A stretch of DNA of 14,965 nucleotides, taken from the NCBI GenBank assembly GCA_900541285.1, contig UQJA01000044.1, positions 1 through 14,965 on the forward strand. Reading direction: 5' to 3'. Shown here in pieces: positions 6,860-12,865 of the stretch (its first letter is position 1; each line of letters begins with the position of its first letter). The stretch is from an uncultured Collinsella sp. Its GTDB lineage: Bacteria > Actinomycetota > Coriobacteriia > Coriobacteriales > Coriobacteriaceae. The translations under genes and the position numbers were made by a program. Below the pieces are notes generated by a model. It was not told the DNA's origin. It ran no database searches and saw nothing but the letters and a program-made list of their open reading frames with translations.

Positions 6860-7423
6860 CTAGACGCGGGAGACGAACTTGCCGTCGCGGGTGTCAACCT
6901 TGATGACCTCGCCCTCGTTGAGGTACATGGGGACCTGGATGACAGCGCCGGTGTCGATCGTGGCCGGCTTGGTGGAACCCTGGACGGTGTCACCCTTAAA
7001 GCCCGGGTCGGTTTGGACGATGGTGGTCTCGATGAACATCGGCGGAGTCACGCCCATGAGCTCATCGTCAGCGAAGAGCAGCTGGCAGATGTCGTTCTCG
7101 CGCAGCCACTTGGAGTTCTCGCCCACCATGTCCTCGGGAACGGGAACCTGCTCATAGGACTCGTTGTCCATGAAGATGTAGTCGGTGCCATCGTTGTAGA
7201 GGTACTGGAACTCACGGGTGGTGAGCATGACGCTCTCGAACTTGGTGCCGGCGTTGCAGGTGTTCTCGACGACGCGGCCACTCTTGATGTCGCGGGTCTT
7301 GTAGCGCACAAACGCGCCGCCCTTGCCCGGCTTGACATGCTGGAACTCGACGATGGTGTAGACCTTGTCCTTGATGCGGAGACCGAGGCCGTTCTTGAAG
7401 TCGGCGGTAGAAATGGTAGGCAT
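6860..7423 (-). CDS. efp: Translation elongation factor P
   Basis: EF-P binds the ribosome between the P and E sites and relieves stalling at polyproline stretches. The 187-residue length is typical. Domain I has the loop KPGKGGAF (31-38) with Lys34 at the tip, the position modified in many bacteria; the surrounding EFQHVKPGKGGAF is Bacillus-like. The C-terminal block PATIDTGAVIQVPMYLNEG (about 155-173) matches the EF-P domain III signature. The start is ATG 7423 (MPTISTADF) with AAAGG upstream; an in-frame extension to 7456 is not supported. It is first in its operon, with a TATAAT box 58 bases upstream. No EpmA/EpmB- or YmfI-type modification gene is in the window. Confidence 0.97.
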   Translation of the reverse strand: MPTISTADFKNGLGLRIKDKVYTIVEFQHVKPGKGGAFVRYKTRDIKSGRVVENTCNAGTKFESVMLTTREFQYLYNDGTDYIFMDNESYEQVPVPEDMVGENSKWLRENDICQLLFADDELMGVTPPMFIETTIVQTDPGFKGDTVQGSTKPATIDTGAVIQVPMYLNEGEVIKVDTRDGKFVSRV

Positions 7424-7480
7424 AGCGACCTTTCTTGTTATGGGCAGAACGCACAAGCGTCCAAATTACATACGATAGAA

Positions 7481-7486
7481 ATTATA
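7481..7486 (-). promoter_or_regulatory. Consensus -10 box of the efp operon promoter
   Basis: TATAAT on the minus strand, an exact -10 consensus, lies between the pepP terminator and efp. Transcription would start near 7474, giving a leader of about 50 nt. No good -35 hexamer is present at 16 to 18 bp. It is the only obvious promoter upstream of efp, so it probably drives efp through recN. Confidence 0.6.
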
Positions 7487-7514
7487 CACTTGCAGACGGC
7501 GCCTGCGGCGAGCG

Positions 7515-7560
7515 CATAAAAAGAGAACGCGGGACGTCCGAATCGATCCGAACGCCCCGC
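7515..7560 (-). terminator. Intrinsic terminator after the aminopeptidase gene
   Basis: On the minus strand GCGGGGCGT (7560-7552) pairs with ACGTCCCGC (7537-7529), nine pairs with one G-U, followed by TTCTCTTTTTAT. It lies 23 bases after the pepP stop and upstream of the efp promoter, so it separates the two units. Confidence 0.85.
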
Positions 7561-7583
7561 CCCAAACTATCTACCGAAGTAGA

Positions 7584-8714
7584 CTAGCAATCGATAACGT
7601 GCAGGTCATGCGGGGTCTTAGTGAAGGGCTCGTAGCCGTTCTCGGTGACCACGCCGTAGTCCTCTAGGCGCACGCCGCCCACGCCGGGCAGGTAGACGCC
7701 GGGCTCCATGGTGATAACCGAGCCGACCTCGATGGTGTTCTTGCTGCGGTTGAAGTTGGGCAGCTCGTGGATGTCGATACCGACGCCGTGGCCCAAGCCA
7801 TGGTTATAGTAATCGCCATAGCCGGCATCGCCGATGATCTTCTTGGAGAGCTTAAAGATGTCGTTGCCCTCGACGCCCGGATGGATGGCGGCGACGCATT
7901 CCTCGTGCGTGCGGCGCACGAGTGCGTACAGGTCGACTTGCTCCTGCGTGGGCTCGCCCATCACGACGGTGCGTGTCATGTCGGAGCGGTAATCACAGTA
8001 GCCCGCACCGTAATCCATAAGAACGAAATCGCCCTTCTCGATCACGCGGTCGCTCGGCACGGCATGCGGGTTGGCGGTGTTGGGACCGCTCGCCACGATG
8101 GAGCCGAAGGCAAGGCTATCGGCGCCGTTGGCGAACATAAAGTTCTCGAGCTCGTTGCGAACCTGCTTCTCGGTCATACCAGGCTTAATAAAGCCGAGCA
8201 TGTGCTGGAAGGCGGCGTCGGTGATCGACTGCGCATGGCGCATGAGCTCGATCTCCTCAGCGTCCTTAATGGCGCGCATCTTGCGAATGTCGGCATGCAT
8301 CAGCGGCAGCATGCAGGCGACGGAACGATCCTCCAGACCACGCTGAATACCCTGATAGAAGTTGATCTGCATGTCGTCCTCGACAGCGCAGACGCGGCAC
8401 TTGTTGGCCGCGATTTTGCCGGCGACCCAATCGGGGATGGTGCCCTCGTCCATGTCGTAGACCCAAGGGCTGCCGGCGGGCGTGTTCTCCTCAAAGCTGT
8501 TGAGGTAGCGCGAGTCGGTGTGGAACAGGCACTGGTCGGCCGTAATAAACGCAGCGTGCGGAAACTCGAAGGTGTAGTCGAAGACGCCTTTCACGCCCGT
8601 AAGCCAACGAAGGTTGGCCTCGTCGCGTACCACGATGGCGTCGTAGCCACGCTCGGCCATAAGGGCACGGACACGCTCGATACGACCGGCGGGACCGGCA
8701 GCAAACTCAGACAT
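7584..8714 (-). CDS. pepP: Xaa-Pro aminopeptidase / M24 family metallopeptidase
   Basis: This enzyme removes N-terminal residues from peptides that have proline in second position, or splits Xaa-Pro dipeptides (PepQ). It has 376 residues: an N-terminal creatinase-like domain (1-140) and a C-terminal pita-bread catalytic domain. All five dinuclear metal ligands are visible: Asp234, Asp245 (in DYRSDMTRT), His309 (HGLGHGVG), Glu337 (ITMEPGVY) and Glu351 (VRLEDYG), with supporting His217. PepP and PepQ assignments cannot be separated safely from sequence alone. The actinobacterial neighbour of efp is usually called pepQ. No signal peptide, so cytoplasmic. It is flanked by terminators on both sides and is probably monocistronic. 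AAAGGA precedes the ATG. Confidence 0.93.
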   Translation of the reverse strand: MSEFAAGPAGRIERVRALMAERGYDAIVVRDEANLRWLTGVKGVFDYTFEFPHAAFITADQCLFHTDSRYLNSFEENTPAGSPWVYDMDEGTIPDWVAGKIAANKCRVCAVEDDMQINFYQGIQRGLEDRSVACMLPLMHADIRKMRAIKDAEEIELMRHAQSITDAAFQHMLGFIKPGMTEKQVRNELENFMFANGADSLAFGSIVASGPNTANPHAVPSDRVIEKGDFVLMDYGAGYCDYRSDMTRTVVMGEPTQEQVDLYALVRRTHEECVAAIHPGVEGNDIFKLSKKIIGDAGYGDYYNHGLGHGVGIDIHELPNFNRSKNTIEVGSVITMEPGVYLPGVGGVRLEDYGVVTENGYEPFTKTPHDLHVIDC

Positions 8715-8738
8715 GCAGATTCCTTTCTTGTTGTCTCT

Positions 8739-8809
8739 AAAAAGACGGGACGGGTCTCAACCGAACGACGGAATCGCATGCGATCCGCAACCGATTGGAA
8801 ACCCGCCCC
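8739..8809 (-). terminator. Long intrinsic terminator after the aroB-like gene, in the pepP leader
   Basis: On the minus strand GGGGCGGGTTTC (8809-8798) pairs with GAGACCCGTCCC (8758-8747), 12 pairs with two G-U. Further inner pairing is present (CAATC with GGTTG, and CGGA-UCGC with GCGA-UCCG). A run of five U's follows (8743-8739). It ends only about 25 bases before the pepP ATG, so it either ends aroB-like transcripts or acts as a leader terminator for pepP. Confidence 0.85.
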
Positions 8810-8814
8810 TCAAC

Positions 8815-8840
8815 ATGATACGAAAGACGATGGATGTCAA
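8815..8840 (-). promoter_or_regulatory. Possible promoter just before the pepP leader terminator
   Basis: On the minus strand a perfect TTGACA (8840-8835) is followed by TATCAT (8820-8815, 5/6 of -10). The spacing is only 14 bp, shorter than normal. If used, transcription would start near 8808, exactly at the base of the terminator hairpin. Confidence 0.3.
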
Positions 8841-8846
8841 TAAAAC

Positions 8847-9956
8847 TTAGAGAAGTTCTTTGCGAGAAGCCAAGTAGGCGTGAGCATGGCGCTCAAGAAC
8901 CTCGTCCTCAACGCTCGTTAAACGAATGGCGCCGAGTGCCGCGGGCAGCGGCAACATACTGCGGTTCGAGCGTGCAAACTGCTGCTTGCGGAACTCCTCG
9001 ATATATGCGGCAGGCTCCAGATTGAAGGCAAGTTCCTCGATACCAAAGTCCTCCAAGCAGTCATCGACCTCAAAGACGTAATCGATATCGAAATCGCAGG
9101 CATCATGTGCCAGGCGCGCCTCAAAGCGCATGCCCTCGGACAACAGCTGGTAGACAGGGACCTGCGAAGCGGCATCGCCCAAGCAGGCGCGCAGGGTACG
9201 CTCCCCCGTCTTGCCAAAATCGAGCGCATGGCGAGCGCTCGGGTTCGTGGCCATCAGTACGTCCTTACGGGCAGTCTGAGACCATTGAACGGCATTAACG
9301 AGCGCGACCTCCTCGCCCGCGAGAATCTCGGGGACGGTCTCAGTAAACTGATTCCAGCGGGACTTGCTGCTCGAAAGCATGGTGCCAACAAGTACCACAT
9401 AGCCGAGCTTAAGGTCCTCGGAGTCCGCCTCGCGAACAAGGTCGAGGTCACACACGACCAAGCCCGGTTCGGGACGAAACGCGATAGCGGGAAGAGCATT
9501 GGCCGACGAGGCGACAAGCGGCTTCATGGTCGTCGCGACCGTGAGCACGGCGTCGAAGGTCGTCGGAAGCAAGGCGCACTCGGTGCGACCACACCACTGA
9601 TTGGCACACCAGCAAACGACCGAGCAGGTCGCAGCATCGCCGACAGCGACAACAAGATCGTCACAGGTAATGCCGTTAGCCGACAAGGCGCCAAAGATAG
9701 CATCGGCATCGGCCAGCGTGGCACAAGCAGGCGAAACCTCAAGGGAGAACTGCGACACGGCAAAACCGGCGTCGACCAGCGCATGCTCGACGACCTCGCC
9801 AAAACGCTCTGACGTGGCAGTGCTCCAAACCACCATCGCGCGCTTAGGCTTGCCCACAGCCGAGGCAAACATGCGCGACAGCTCATCGAACGCGCCCAAT
9901 CCGACGCGGGCATCGACACTGCGGTTTTGGAAATTGATCAGTTGACGGCGAATCAT
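8847..9956 (-). CDS. 3-dehydroquinate synthase-like protein, probably catalytically dead or repurposed
   Basis: A 369-residue protein that keeps the length and overall plan of AroB. Retained features include PTT (131-133, AroB PTTLLAQVD region), the LLSEGMRFEARL segment (271-282, AroB GMVMAARL region) and an LPLPAALG C-terminal motif (335-342). The working residues are gone. The NAD loop GGGVVGD aligns without gaps to GDAATCS (106-112). The zinc Glu of GxAEVIK aligns to Val188. The zinc His of GHTFGH aligns to Lys249 in GKTGER, and the last zinc His near 268 is Val. The NAD-loop region has six cysteines (98, 111, 115, 117, 122, 127). The frame is intact, so it is not a simple pseudogene. The ATG overlaps the aroK stop as ATGA, so the two are probably translated together. 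Alignment is from memory of AroB sequences; residue-by-residue pairing outside the NAD loop is approximate. Confidence 0.75.
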   Translation of the reverse strand: MIRRQLINFQNRSVDARVGLGAFDELSRMFASAVGKPKRAMVVWSTATSERFGEVVEHALVDAGFAVSQFSLEVSPACATLADADAIFGALSANGITCDDLVVAVGDAATCSVVCWCANQWCGRTECALLPTTFDAVLTVATTMKPLVASSANALPAIAFRPEPGLVVCDLDLVREADSEDLKLGYVVLVGTMLSSSKSRWNQFTETVPEILAGEEVALVNAVQWSQTARKDVLMATNPSARHALDFGKTGERTLRACLGDAASQVPVYQLLSEGMRFEARLAHDACDFDIDYVFEVDDCLEDFGIEELAFNLEPAAYIEEFRKQQFARSNRSMLPLPAALGAIRLTSVEDEVLERHAHAYLASRKELL

Positions 9957-10486
9957 AGCAGTCCACGCTCCAAAAGCATCTCGGCACAAAGGTAGGAAAC
10001 GTCCTCGAAGGACTTGTTGCGAATATCAAGGGTAAGGTCGGCGGCCTGGCGATACAGCGGACGGCGATGCTCAAACAGGCGCGCAGCATGCTCGGGCGAA
10101 CGGAAATCGGGGCGCGTGTCGGACCGACGAATCTGGCGAATCGAATCCTCGAAGTCGCCCTCGAGGTACACGCACGTACCCATTTCGTGCATCAGCTCAA
10201 TATTCACCGGCGTCTCGACAATGCCGCCCCCGCACGAAACCAACAGGCTGCGCTCACTTTGGAGCGAACGGAGCGCCGAGGTCTCGAGCTCACGAAAACG
10301 ATCCTCGCCCTCGGTCTCAAAAATCTCGGTTACCGACTTACCGCAACGGCGCACGACCAGTCGGTCGGTATCGATAAAACGCCGCTTGAACATGGTGCCC
10401 ACGTTGCGCGCGAGCGTCGATTTGCCCGCGCCCAAAAAGCCGATAAAGAAGATATGGTCGCAGCCGTGTTTGGTGTGCTGGGACAT
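9953..10486 (-). CDS. aroK: Shikimate kinase (or related small-molecule kinase)
   Basis: AroK transfers phosphate from ATP to shikimate on the way to chorismate. The 177-residue length is typical. Walker A is GFLGAGKST (16-24). The substrate-site residues of the family are present: Asp39/Asp41 (IDTD), Arg65 (RFRELE), GGG (86-88), and the lid and arginine region RRPLYRQAADLTL (141-153). The usual RPLL lid motif reads RPDF (125-128), a mild deviation. It appears able to act as a kinase, unlike its partner, the degenerate AroB-like protein, which it overlaps by 4 bp. aroE, aroC and aroD/Q, found here in other actinobacteria, are missing, so either they are elsewhere or the substrate has changed. 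It follows yqeG by 8 bases, whose end supplies GAGGA. Confidence 0.88.
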   Translation of the reverse strand: MSQHTKHGCDHIFFIGFLGAGKSTLARNVGTMFKRRFIDTDRLVVRRCGKSVTEIFETEGEDRFRELETSALRSLQSERSLLVSCGGGIVETPVNIELMHEMGTCVYLEGDFEDSIRQIRRSDTRPDFRSPEHAARLFEHRRPLYRQAADLTLDIRNKSFEDVSYLCAEMLLERGLL

Positions 10487-10494
10487 AGCGAGAC

Positions 10495-10992
10495 CTATTC
10501 CTCGCAGGGAAGGTCGCGCAGGGCCCGGCGCTCAAAGATACGGAAGATCTGCGTATACCACAGGTCCTGCGTCGCCTGCGGCTTGACCAGGATGGTATCG
10601 ACGCCGGCGAAGTTGCCGCTCCACACGTCCGTGTAGAGCTGATCACCGATCAGCACCGCCTCGTCGGCCGTGGCGCCGAGGCGCTTAAGACCCGCCTTGA
10701 GGGCAAACGGCGCCGGCTTCATGGCGTGGCTGATGGCCTCGAGCCCCAGCTCGCGTGCAGAGCTCATGACCTGGTCACGATGCCAGTTGTTGGACACCAT
10801 GCACAGCTTAAAGCCTTTGGCGCGGGCGGCGTCGAGCCAAGCGGAAACCGCGACGGGAACCTGCTCGGTGTCGCGCGGCACCAGGGTGTTATCGCGATCG
10901 AGCAGAATGGCGCGTTTGCCGTCGGCCCAGAGGGTATCAAGGTCGATGCGATCGACCGAGGCAACGTATCGTTTGGGGCTAAAAATCCTCAT
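10495..10992 (-). CDS. yqeG: YqeG family HAD-superfamily phosphatase
   Basis: A 165-residue HAD IIIA-type hydrolase of the YqeG family. Motif I is LLDRDNTLV (30-38) with Asp32 and Asp34 as nucleophile and acid/base. Motif II is MVSNN (65-69), Lys92 (MKPAP) fits motif III, and Asp117 in IGDQLYTD is motif IV. The physiological substrate is not established for most YqeG proteins; phosphatidylglycerophosphate phosphatase activity is known for some relatives. In Bacillus yqeG lies in a cluster with aroE (aroD), which resembles its position here next to aroK. ATG 10992 is chosen because the conserved start MRIFSPKRYV begins there; it is one base after the mltG stop. A longer in-frame reading to 11217 would run over mltG and is not supported. 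Confidence 0.9.
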   Translation of the reverse strand: MRIFSPKRYVASVDRIDLDTLWADGKRAILLDRDNTLVPRDTEQVPVAVSAWLDAARAKGFKLCMVSNNWHRDQVMSSARELGLEAISHAMKPAPFALKAGLKRLGATADEAVLIGDQLYTDVWSGNFAGVDTILVKPQATQDLWYTQIFRIFERRALRDLPCEE

Positions 10993-10993
10993 G

Positions 10994-12427
10994 CTAATTC
11001 CAAGACTGTTGATGCTCTTCGTAGGTTTGCGAGAAGTACTCCTCGTCCTGCGTAATGTAGAAATACAGGTCATCGGAGTCGGTCGGCTCAAGCGTGGCCT
11101 TGAGCGCCTCGAGCGACGGAGAGCAGATGGGCGTGGGCGGCAGGCCCTCGTGCTTATAGGTGTTATACGGACTATCGCTCTGCAGGTCGTCGGCGGTAAC
11201 CTCGCCACCGGTGACATACATCATGGTCGCATCGCTGTTGAGATAGCGCAAACCGTCGAGCTTGCCGGCAAGGCGGTTGTAGAAGACCGAGGCCACGTGC
11301 GCACGTTGATCGGCGTTGAGGCCCTCGCGCTCAACGATAGAGGCCAAGTTGACGATGTCGTAGTCGGACATCTCCACACCGTAGCGTTCCTTGATCTTGG
11401 CTTCGCAGCTCGCAAAGTCAAGCGACTTGTACTCGGTCTTAAACTGATCGAGCATAGCGCGAATCACGCCATCGGCCGTCGGCGAATCGCCCAACGAATA
11501 GGTCTTGGGGAACAAGAAACCCTCGAGCGAGTCGTTGGCGGCACCCTTAAGGAAGCTATAGTCGTCCACGTAGTTGGAGGCCTTGGCCTGGTTGAGGAAG
11601 TCTTCCTTAGAGATGCTGTCGTAGGCCTGGGCCACACGGTCGGCGACTTGATCGACCGTCAGGCCCTCAGGGATAGTCAGCGTATTGGAGCCCGCGTTGG
11701 GGCCTTCCATGAGCTGCTGAACAACCTTGGTCGCATCCATGAGTGTGGTGAACGAATAATCACCAGGCTTGAGCGACAGATCGGCGTTGAGCTTTTTCAC
11801 CGCCGCATAGTAATCCTTGGGATTTTCTACGATATGGTTCTCGGAGAGAATCGAAGCGATGCTGTCACCCGAGGCACCATCGGGAATCGTGATAGTAACC
11901 TGCTGGCCTGCAACGACTTTCGCACCCTCACCGCCAAAGAAGCCCTTGACGGCTGGCACGACAAAGAAAACGATCGCGACAAGCGCAAGCACGGCAACAA
12001 CGCCACCGATAATCATAGGCACCGGGGAGCTTTTCTTTTGAGCACCGCGACGAGCATGCGTGTTGTAGCTCGAGCGGGTCGCCGGAGCAACGCCATGCGA
12101 ACCACGAGCGTGATGCGAATGCGATTGGGGGGCCTGCGTTCGCTGGGTAGGTGCCTGCTGCTTAAAGCGGGTGCCGCCTGCAGGCTGGGCCGTACGAGCA
12201 GTGGGCTGCTGAGCCGCGTGAGAAGCCGAATGCTGAACCGAACGAGCAGAAGGCTGCTGACCCGTCCGTTGAACAGGTTGGGCCGAATGAGAGAAGGACT
12301 GCGCCGGGCGCGCGGCAGGCTGAGCTGCACGCTGCGCCGGCTGTGCCGGACGCTGGCCAGGCTGGGCAGGACGCGACGCCGGCTGCCGTGTACGATTTTG
12401 TTGGCGCGGATCGGAAGCGCTAGGCAT
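10994..12427 (-). CDS. mltG: Endolytic murein transglycosylase MltG with a long disordered cytoplasmic N-terminus
   Basis: MltG (YceG) cleaves nascent glycan strands at the membrane and sets their length. The protein has 477 residues. Residues 1-134 are rich in Gln, Pro, Ala, Arg, Ser and His, with repeated RPAQP-like units and few acidic residues. A single transmembrane helix follows (about 137-158, PMIIGGVVAVLALVAIVFFV). A LysM-like region (about 175-225) precedes the catalytic YceG domain, with the active Glu366 in LASIVERE, plus NSDATMMYV (397-405) and PYNTYKHEGLPPTPICSPS (420-438). All catalytic-domain signatures are intact. The ATG at 12427 has GAGGAGG six bases upstream and overlaps ruvX by 8 bp. 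alaS-ruvX-mltG is a conserved actinobacterial order. Confidence 0.95.
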   Translation of the reverse strand: MPSASDPRQQNRTRQPASRPAQPGQRPAQPAQRAAQPAARPAQSFSHSAQPVQRTGQQPSARSVQHSASHAAQQPTARTAQPAGGTRFKQQAPTQRTQAPQSHSHHARGSHGVAPATRSSYNTHARRGAQKKSSPVPMIIGGVVAVLALVAIVFFVVPAVKGFFGGEGAKVVAGQQVTITIPDGASGDSIASILSENHIVENPKDYYAAVKKLNADLSLKPGDYSFTTLMDATKVVQQLMEGPNAGSNTLTIPEGLTVDQVADRVAQAYDSISKEDFLNQAKASNYVDDYSFLKGAANDSLEGFLFPKTYSLGDSPTADGVIRAMLDQFKTEYKSLDFASCEAKIKERYGVEMSDYDIVNLASIVEREGLNADQRAHVASVFYNRLAGKLDGLRYLNSDATMMYVTGGEVTADDLQSDSPYNTYKHEGLPPTPICSPSLEALKATLEPTDSDDLYFYITQDEEYFSQTYEEHQQSWN

Positions 12428-12848
12428 GCGAAACCTCCTCGTTTTTACGATCGAGCCACGTCTGCAAAAACAGGCTGGCGGCAATCATGTCGATCTTGCC
12501 CCTCATCTGCTTTTCGTTGAGGCCCTGCTCGCGCAGGATACGCTTGGCCTCTTGCGAGGACAGACGCTCGTCCTCAAACTCCAACGGAAGATCGAGCTCG
12601 TCGGCAATCTTTTGCGCCACAGCGGCAACGCGCTCGGCCTGAGGGCCGGGCTCACCGGCCATGGTCAGGGGACGTCCGCTTACCAGGATGTCGGGCTCAT
12701 AGTCCTCAACCAGGTAGCGGAACGTCTTGGCCATACCGGTGACCTCGGCAGCCGGAAGCACCTTGACGGGCATCGCCATCTTGCCATCACGGCTCGAGAC
12801 GGCAATGCCGATCCTGGTCTCCCCTATGTCCAGCGCAAGCGCGACCAC
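12420..12848 (-). CDS. ruvX: Putative pre-16S rRNA nuclease / Holliday junction resolvase YqgF (RuvX)
   Basis: A YqgF family RNase H-fold protein involved in maturing the 5' end of 16S rRNA; a Holliday junction role has also been proposed. The 142-residue length is typical. Motifs are LALDIGETRIGIAVS (4-18, acidic Asp7), ILVSGRPLTMAGEPGPQA (54-71), FEDERLSSQEA (91-101, acidic Glu/Asp) and KIDMIAASLFLQTWL (117-131, Asp119). The start is GTG at 12848, because the first acidic motif begins at residue 4 and no ATG lies close by. AAGAAG upstream is a weak ribosome site. It starts 17 bases after the alaS stop and overlaps mltG by 8 bp, so it is almost surely in the alaS transcript. Confidence 0.93.
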   Translation of the reverse strand: MVALALDIGETRIGIAVSSRDGKMAMPVKVLPAAEVTGMAKTFRYLVEDYEPDILVSGRPLTMAGEPGPQAERVAAVAQKIADELDLPLEFEDERLSSQEAKRILREQGLNEKQMRGKIDMIAASLFLQTWLDRKNEEVSHA

Positions 12849-12865
12849 AGTGACTTCTTAGATTC

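Noticed and set aside
7767..8843. A 358-codon open frame on the plus strand opposite pepP
   Set aside because: It is the mirror of the M24 peptidase gene, whose five metal ligands are all intact on the minus strand; the antisense protein resembles no family and has no leader signals.
10993..11217. An N-terminal extension of the YqeG frame into mltG
   Set aside because: It is an out-of-frame reading of the conserved MltG C-terminus; YqeG proteins begin at about the MRIFSPKRY position.
12428..12484. An N-terminal extension of MltG into ruvX
   Set aside because: It overlaps the RuvX C-terminal coding region, while ATG 12427 has a strong GAGGAGG site.
10670..12520. A 616-codon open frame on the plus strand, opposite mltG and yqeG
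   Set aside because: It is antisense to two well-recognised genes, has no ribosome site, matches no family, and shows low-complexity Arg/Leu-rich composition expected from reading a GC-rich gene backwards.
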